DNA from: Paenibacillus spongiae
Lineage (GTDB): Bacteria > Bacillota > Bacilli > Paenibacillales > Paenibacillaceae
DNA: 64,000 nt
Direction of reading: 5' to 3'
Assembly: GCF_024734895.1 (NCBI RefSeq)
Contig: NZ_CP091430.1
Span: forward strand, 3,366,501 to 3,430,500
In this document: positions 59,723 to 64,000 of the stretch, piece after piece
How the letters are laid out: the number at the start of each line of letters is the position of its first letter
Position numbering within the stretch: the first letter of the stretch is position 1
The notes under the pieces: model-generated
What the model was told of the DNA's origin: nothing
Seen by the model: only the letters and a program-made list of their open reading frames with translations
The model's database searches: none
Position numbers and translations under genes: made by a program

Positions 59723-61387
59723 TTGAATAACGAGGGAAATTTTCTGGTCAAACAAATTAGCGAGGAGCTGTCGCAGAATCCATTCGGCAGGGGGATGTGC
59801 ACGCGCTTCCCTCCCGAGCCCAACGGTTATCTGCATATCGGCAACGCCTATGCGATTCATACGAATTTCACCATGGCAGAGCGATTCAATGGTTCGTTTC
59901 ATTTGCGCTTTGACGACACGAATCCGCTTAAGGAGGATATCGGGTATGTGAATGCGATTATCGACGATATCAAGTGGCTCGGCTATGATCCGGGCGAGCA
60001 TATTTACTACGGTTCCGACTATTCGGAAGAAATCTATAACGCAGCGGTCCGTCTGATCAAGAAAGGGAAAGCCTATGTTTGCGATTTGTCACCGGAGGAG
60101 CTGACGCATTATCGGGGGACATTGACGGAACCGGGCAGGAACAGTCCTTATCGCGACCGTCCTGTCGAAGAGAATCTGGAGCTCTTCGTGAAAATGAAAG
60201 AGGGCGGATTCCCAGCCTCCTCGAGCGTTCTCCGGGCCAAAATCGATATGGCTTCGCCCAATCTGAACCTGCGCGATCCCGTTATCTATCGGATCATCTA
60301 TGCGGAGCATTACAGAACGGGCCATGAGTGGTGCATCTATCCGATGTACGACTTTGCCCATCCGATTCAGGATGCGATCGAAGGGATCACGTATTCATTA
60401 TGCTCGATCGAATTCAAAGACCATCGGCCACTGTATGAATGGGTTCTTAAGGAGCTGGATATCCATGAACCTCCGAGGCAAAGAGAGTTCGGGCGGCTAA
60501 GCATAACAGGCGCTGTTACAAGCAAACGTTGGTTACGACAGCTGGCGGAAGGCGGATACGTGGATGGCTGGGACGATCCGAGGCTGCCCACCCTCCGCGG
60601 CTTAAGAAGACGGGGCTACACGCCGGCAAGCATTCGCCGCTTCATCGAAGAAGTCGGCGGCATCCGCAGCCAGAGCACGGTGGACATCTCGCTGCTGGAC
60701 CATTGCCTCCGTCAAGATCTCAAGGCATCGACAGTCAGCGTCATGACCGTACTGCAGCCATTGAAGGTCGTTATCACCAACTATCCCGAGGATGAGACAG
60801 AGCTGTTGATGATCGAGAATAACAGCGAGAACGAAACGATGGGGAAGAGAGAGGTGGCATTCTCCAGAACGGTCTACATCGAGCGCGAGGATTTCATGGA
60901 GCAGCCGCCCAAAGGCTTTCACCGTCTGAGTCTTGGCGGAGAGGTAAGGCTGAAGGGGGCTTATTTCATCCGATGCGAGAACGTGATTAAAGACCCGGAT
61001 ACAGGGGAGATCACCGAACTTCGCTGTACCTACGATCCGCTTACGAAGAGCGGCAGAGGATTCACAGGCCGCAAGGTGAAGGGGACGATCCATTGGGTCT
61101 CGGCTGATCATGCCGTAACGGCCGATGTCCATTTGTACGACAGTCTATTGCTTACGCAGAAGCTTCCGGATGAAGACAACGGGGACTGGACCGCAGCAAT
61201 CAATACGGATTCGCTTGCAGTGGTAAGCAACTGTCTGACGGAACCATTCGTCAAGCATGCCGGGCCGGAGCAAAGATTCCAGTTTTTGCGCCATGGTTAT
61301 TTTTGCGTGGACACCAAGCATACGACCGAAAATAAGCTTGTGTTCAACCGAATCGTTCCATTGAAGGATACCTGGAATAAACGATGA
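59723..61387 (+). CDS. glnS: Glutaminyl-tRNA synthetase
   Basis: The 554-residue class I synthetase has the HIGH-type motif (YLHIGNAYAIH, about 36-46) and a KMSKS-type motif (ITGAVTSKRWL, about 260-270). The GlnRS-specific C-terminal beta-barrel domains also follow. It charges tRNA-Gln directly, which is unusual in low-GC Gram-positives, most of which use GluRS plus the GatCAB amidotransferase. TTG at 59723 follows GGAGGAG; an earlier TTG at 59678 overlaps the T-box terminator. The preceding T-box controls expression. Confidence 0.92.
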   Translation: MNNEGNFLVKQISEELSQNPFGRGMCTRFPPEPNGYLHIGNAYAIHTNFTMAERFNGSFHLRFDDTNPLKEDIGYVNAIIDDIKWLGYDPGEHIYYGSDYSEEIYNAAVRLIKKGKAYVCDLSPEELTHYRGTLTEPGRNSPYRDRPVEENLELFVKMKEGGFPASSSVLRAKIDMASPNLNLRDPVIYRIIYAEHYRTGHEWCIYPMYDFAHPIQDAIEGITYSLCSIEFKDHRPLYEWVLKELDIHEPPRQREFGRLSITGAVTSKRWLRQLAEGGYVDGWDDPRLPTLRGLRRRGYTPASIRRFIEEVGGIRSQSTVDISLLDHCLRQDLKASTVSVMTVLQPLKVVITNYPEDETELLMIENNSENETMGKREVAFSRTVYIEREDFMEQPPKGFHRLSLGGEVRLKGAYFIRCENVIKDPDTGEITELRCTYDPLTKSGRGFTGRKVKGTIHWVSADHAVTADVHLYDSLLLTQKLPDEDNGDWTAAINTDSLAVVSNCLTEPFVKHAGPEQRFQFLRHGYFCVDTKHTTENKLVFNRIVPLKDTWNKR

Positions 61388-61394
61388 ATTGCTG

Positions 61395-61432
61395 AAGAAA
61401 CCAGTCTGCCAGCAGACTGGTTTCTTTTTTGA
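61395..61432 (+). terminator. Rho-independent terminator after glnS
   Basis: A perfect 14-bp stem (AAGAAACCAGTCTG with CAGACTGGTTTCTT, loop CCAG) is followed by TTTT. Confidence 0.88.
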
Positions 61433-61463
61433 CCAAACAATGGTGAGATGCTTGTCCCCTATC

Positions 61464-61506
61464 AATTAATGCCACTAAATAACATCATAAATTAATGACA
61501 TTAATT
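61464..61506. promoter_or_regulatory. Possible AT-rich palindromic operator
   Basis: AATTAATGACATTAATT (61490-61506) is palindromic except at its centre, and a half-site AATTAATG lies at 61464-61471. The region 61433-61658 has no gene. No adjacent start codon uses it clearly, so relevance is uncertain. Confidence 0.3.
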
Positions 61507-61658
61507 ATCGTGAGAGATGACAGAACAGATAAACTGCATGAACGGTTCAGGAGGCTTGGCAATCGCAGCTCACCGCCACTGGGCTCGTGAAGGATGAGAA
61601 GGATTTACGTTCGTCAGATGAATAGCGATGTGGAACGGAAGATTGTCGGAAATGCGAA

Positions 61659-62282
61659 TTAAGAGGTTACTCCGACATCGTCCTGAATTAAGTGAGTGAT
61701 GTCTGCAATGCTATGGACGAAAATATGATTGTCCTGAAATAATATCCGATGAATACAGCCATTCGGCTGATGAATCCGGATTTTTTCAAACGTAGGCATA
61801 CCAAGAATGGACTGCAGGATCATCTGATTGAGCGTTCCGTGGAGGAAGATCGCAAGCCGTTTCCCCACATAGCGCTCCTGCAGCGCCAGCACTAAGCGAT
61901 CCGCCCTGCGCCGCGCCTCGATCAGATTAAGATCGCTATTATAATGCCAGCCTGCTGTTTCCATGTCATCCCCGAAAATCGCCTCCGGAAACGATACGCA
62001 CATCGTGTCGATCGATGGGCCGATATAAGGGGGACCTGTGCGTACTTCGCAGGCTTCCTTCCAGACCTCAATGGGCAGCCCCAGCTCTCTTGCGGCAGGT
62101 GTCGCCGTTTGGAGAGCCCGATGAAGCGGACTGGCTGCAAGTATATCCGGCTTCAGCGCCGCGACCGCACGGCTTACGCTCGCCGCCTGCTGCTCACCGA
62201 GCGCGGTTAGCGGCGGATCCGGCATATCAACCGTGCTTATATTCCCTTGAGACTGGCCATGCCTGACGAGAATTAACTCCAT
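61659..62282 (-). CDS. Histidine phosphatase family protein
   Basis: The 207-residue protein has the RHG catalytic motif at the start (LILVRHGQSQGN), a second His in AIFLHGTLNQMIL near residue 150, and the ASPLHRALQTA arginine loop. These make up the phosphoglycerate-mutase-like histidine phosphatase active site. The substrate is not known. It is on the minus strand and convergent with glnS. No recognised ribosome site stronger than a GAGGAG-like sequence upstream was seen. Confidence 0.85.
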   Translation of the reverse strand: MELILVRHGQSQGNISTVDMPDPPLTALGEQQAASVSRAVAALKPDILAASPLHRALQTATPAARELGLPIEVWKEACEVRTGPPYIGPSIDTMCVSFPEAIFGDDMETAGWHYNSDLNLIEARRRADRLVLALQERYVGKRLAIFLHGTLNQMILQSILGMPTFEKIRIHQPNGCIHRILFQDNHIFVHSIADITHLIQDDVGVTS

Positions 62283-62666
62283 CCGTATTCGCTCCTCATC
62301 TTCTATATAGACAAAGAGAAATTGAAATATCAGCCGCTTCGCAGGCAGAATGTTCTTCCGATCGCTGTTGTTCCAGGATTTCTTGAATTCCCCTCATAAG
62401 GTTGAAATCAGGGAACAAAGGCGAGCGCTAACGCTTCTTCAGAATCATTCTTCCTGCTTCGCTCCGGATTCATAACAATTCCGTCTATATAACTTTTTCA
62501 CTCATTATACAAACTCTGCCAAATTAGAGCAATGACACGAACCGTATCACCTGCCTTTAACTGATGAAATGACGCTCGCTCACAAAGAATTCATTCCATC
62601 TATTAATATGACATAAGATGACGTGATTGCAGGTCTATAATGGACGAATAACAAGCGAAAGGAGCA
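62283..62666. other. Spacer between divergent genes
   Basis: This 384-bp spacer holds no recognisable gene. A TATAAT at 62636-62641 lies about 25 bp before the SDR start and is a plausible -10 box. No matching -35 was found at standard spacing. Confidence 0.35.
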
Positions 62667-63584
62667 ATGATGATGAAGCCTTTGCATGGCAAAGTAGCTT
62701 TGGTGGCAGGAGGAACGCGCGGCGCCGGGCGCGGTATAGCGGTCGAATTAGGGGCGGCCGGTGCCATTGTATATGTGACCGGACGCACGACGCGAACACA
62801 GCGCTCCGAGTATAACCGACCTGAAACCATAGAAGAAACCGTAGAACAGATACAAGCGGCAGGAGGTGAAGGCATCGCTGTTCGAGTGGATCATCTTGAA
62901 CCCGGTCAGGTTCAAGCTCTGATCGCCCGCATCGAGAAGGAGCAGGGAAGGCTGGATATCCTTGTCAACGATGTGTGGGGTGCCGAGTATATGGCGGAGT
63001 GGAACGTCCCCGTATGGGAGCACTCCCTGGAAGGGGGGCTTCGCATGCTGCGGCTTGCGGTTGGCACGCACATCATAACCAGCCACTATGCACTGCCGCT
63101 ATTAATCCGGAATAAACATGGATTGGTCGTTGAAATGACCGACGGGACGGCCGCGTACAATGATCATAACTATCGTCATTCCTTGTTCTATGATCTGGCC
63201 AAAACCTCCGTTACTCGCATGGCGCGATCGTTATCACATGAGCTGCTGCCTTATCAATGCACGGCGGTTGCCTTGACCCCGGGCTGGATGCGTTCGGAGA
63301 TCATGCTCGATCATTACGGTGTAACGGAGGCAAACTGGCGTGATGCAGCAGAGAAGGAGCCTCATTTTATCATATCGGAAACGCCGCGATATGTAGGACG
63401 TGCCGTCGCCGCTCTGGCCGCAGATCCTGAGGCTGCAAGGTGGAGCGGTCATTCCGTGTCAAGCGGTCAGCTTGCACAGGATTATCATTTCTATGATCTT
63501 GACGGCTCACAGCCAGATTGCTGGCGATATGTGGTCGAAGTGCAGGATGCAGGGAAACCGGCCGATGCTTCAGGGTACCGGTAA
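62667..63584 (+). CDS. SDR-family oxidoreductase
   Basis: The 305-residue protein has the classical short-chain dehydrogenase signature: cofactor site GGTRGAGRGIA (about 16-26), VTGRTT, and the catalytic Tyr-x3-Lys as YDLAKTSV (about 175-182). Ser-type partner residues lie earlier (MTDGTAAYND). The C-terminus is about 40 residues longer than minimal SDRs. Such extended proteins are common in bacilli, with unknown substrates. AAAGGAG precedes three consecutive ATGs. Confidence 0.88.
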   Translation: MMMKPLHGKVALVAGGTRGAGRGIAVELGAAGAIVYVTGRTTRTQRSEYNRPETIEETVEQIQAAGGEGIAVRVDHLEPGQVQALIARIEKEQGRLDILVNDVWGAEYMAEWNVPVWEHSLEGGLRMLRLAVGTHIITSHYALPLLIRNKHGLVVEMTDGTAAYNDHNYRHSLFYDLAKTSVTRMARSLSHELLPYQCTAVALTPGWMRSEIMLDHYGVTEANWRDAAEKEPHFIISETPRYVGRAVAALAADPEAARWSGHSVSSGQLAQDYHFYDLDGSQPDCWRYVVEVQDAGKPADASGYR

Positions 63585-63725
63585 TCTAACCTTAATGAAT
63601 ACCTGTGTAAATCGGACAAGAATAGCATATCCTTCGCTTCGCATTGCTGGTAAAATAAAACCAGATAATGGTCGATATTACCATCATAGAGACTGCCAAT
63701 GAAATGTAAATAGGAGGAATACACA

Positions 63726-64000
63726 TTGGTAAGTATTGAACAGTTTACACAAGTGCGAAGCGAAAAGCTTGAATCTGTTCCGTTAATGGGGTTTCTCGGC
63801 GAAATCCTGGCTGATGAGCGTCAACTATTCGACCGGCTGAAGCAAAGCATCGACATGTTGTTTTCGAACCGGAGCGTCGATCAATACTTAGTCATTTTGC
63901 CCGGACTCCGGCCGCTTGCAGCTATTGAAGCGGTAGACTCGCAGACGGTTCCTGAAGGAATGACGTTGTTCACGATACCTGAGGACAACTATGTCATTTT
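63726..64000 (+). CDS. Gene cut by the window end, unassigned
   Basis: TTG at 63726 behind AGGAGGAAT opens a frame that runs to the end of the window (91 codons). It begins VSIEQFTQVRSEKLESVPLM. No motif is decisive; the pattern is loosely like a GyrI or effector-binding domain, but this is a guess. Its 3' end is outside the window. Confidence 0.5.
   Translation, partial: MVSIEQFTQVRSEKLESVPLMGFLGEILADERQLFDRLKQSIDMLFSNRSVDQYLVILPGLRPLAAIEAVDSQTVPEGMTLFTIPEDNYVI

Noticed and set aside
61560..61640. Possible cobalamin-riboswitch-like sequence (CGCCACTG)
   Set aside because: Only a short CGCCACTG-like match is present. The conserved B12 box and the other stems were not found, and the adjacent gene is on the opposite strand.

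Overview
The window looks like a chromosomal segment of a spore-forming Gram-positive of the Paenibacillus type. Supporting features are a YjcZ-type sporulation peptide, a YesM/YesN two-component pair beside a LplB/YtcP-type sugar ABC importer, a T-box leader in front of an aminoacyl-tRNA synthetase, many TTG and GTG starts behind strong AGGAGG-type ribosome sites, and U-tract terminators. No rRNA, tRNA, CRISPR array, phage module or intact transposase was found. The taxon is inferred from gene content and is not proven.

Layout. 1-2.3 kb: end of a haem-copper quinol oxidase operon (cyoB partial, cyoC, cyoD). 2.4-5.2 kb: a MocR-type regulator divergent from a nitrilase. 5.2-9.1 kb: a disturbed, AT-rich patch with an esterase remnant, a foldback repeat element, a pirin, an isochorismatase-like hydrolase, a second frameshifted copy of that hydrolase, and a double-domain HxlR regulator between the two copies. 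9.1-13 kb: small stand-alone enzymes including three Nudix hydrolases. 13-15 kb: a phosphotransferase with a possible leader peptide, and a Nif3 protein. 15.2-17.3 kb: a DUF5060/DUF4038 glycosidase followed by an unexplained promoter, LacI-type palindrome, structured RNA and terminator. 17.3-31 kb: mostly single genes (BtrH-like protein, phosphotransferases, ArsR plus SulP transporter, nucleotidyltransferase-like protein, methyltransferase, ABC ATPase, pentapeptide protein, transglutaminase-like protein, D-amino-acid aminotransferase) mixed with at least five gene remnants. 31-37.6 kb: an AraC regulator with two effector domains, a MerR regulator with an ABC exporter, and a phosphotransferase and methyltransferase.

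The clearest multi-gene system is at 37.8-50.6 kb. It has a YesN response regulator, a YesM sensor kinase, two sugar ABC permeases, a lipoprotein binding protein, a GH101-type endo-alpha-N-acetylgalactosaminidase and an alpha-galactosidase-like glycosidase. Both glycosidases lack a signal peptide. The locus therefore looks like import of an O-glycan or glycopeptide fragment followed by cleavage in the cytosol. No ATPase gene is present, so a shared MsmX-type ATPase would be needed.

50.6-64 kb: VOC-fold proteins and VOC fragments; a small membrane-protein operon behind three copies of a TAACCNNNGGTTA palindrome; the alkylation repair operon adaA-adaB-alkA; an AraC regulator divergent from a zinc dehydrogenase and a Gfo/Idh/MocA oxidoreductase; a T-box-controlled glutaminyl-tRNA synthetase; a histidine phosphatase; an SDR oxidoreductase; and a gene cut by the window end.

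All family names come from reading motifs by eye. No database search was run.
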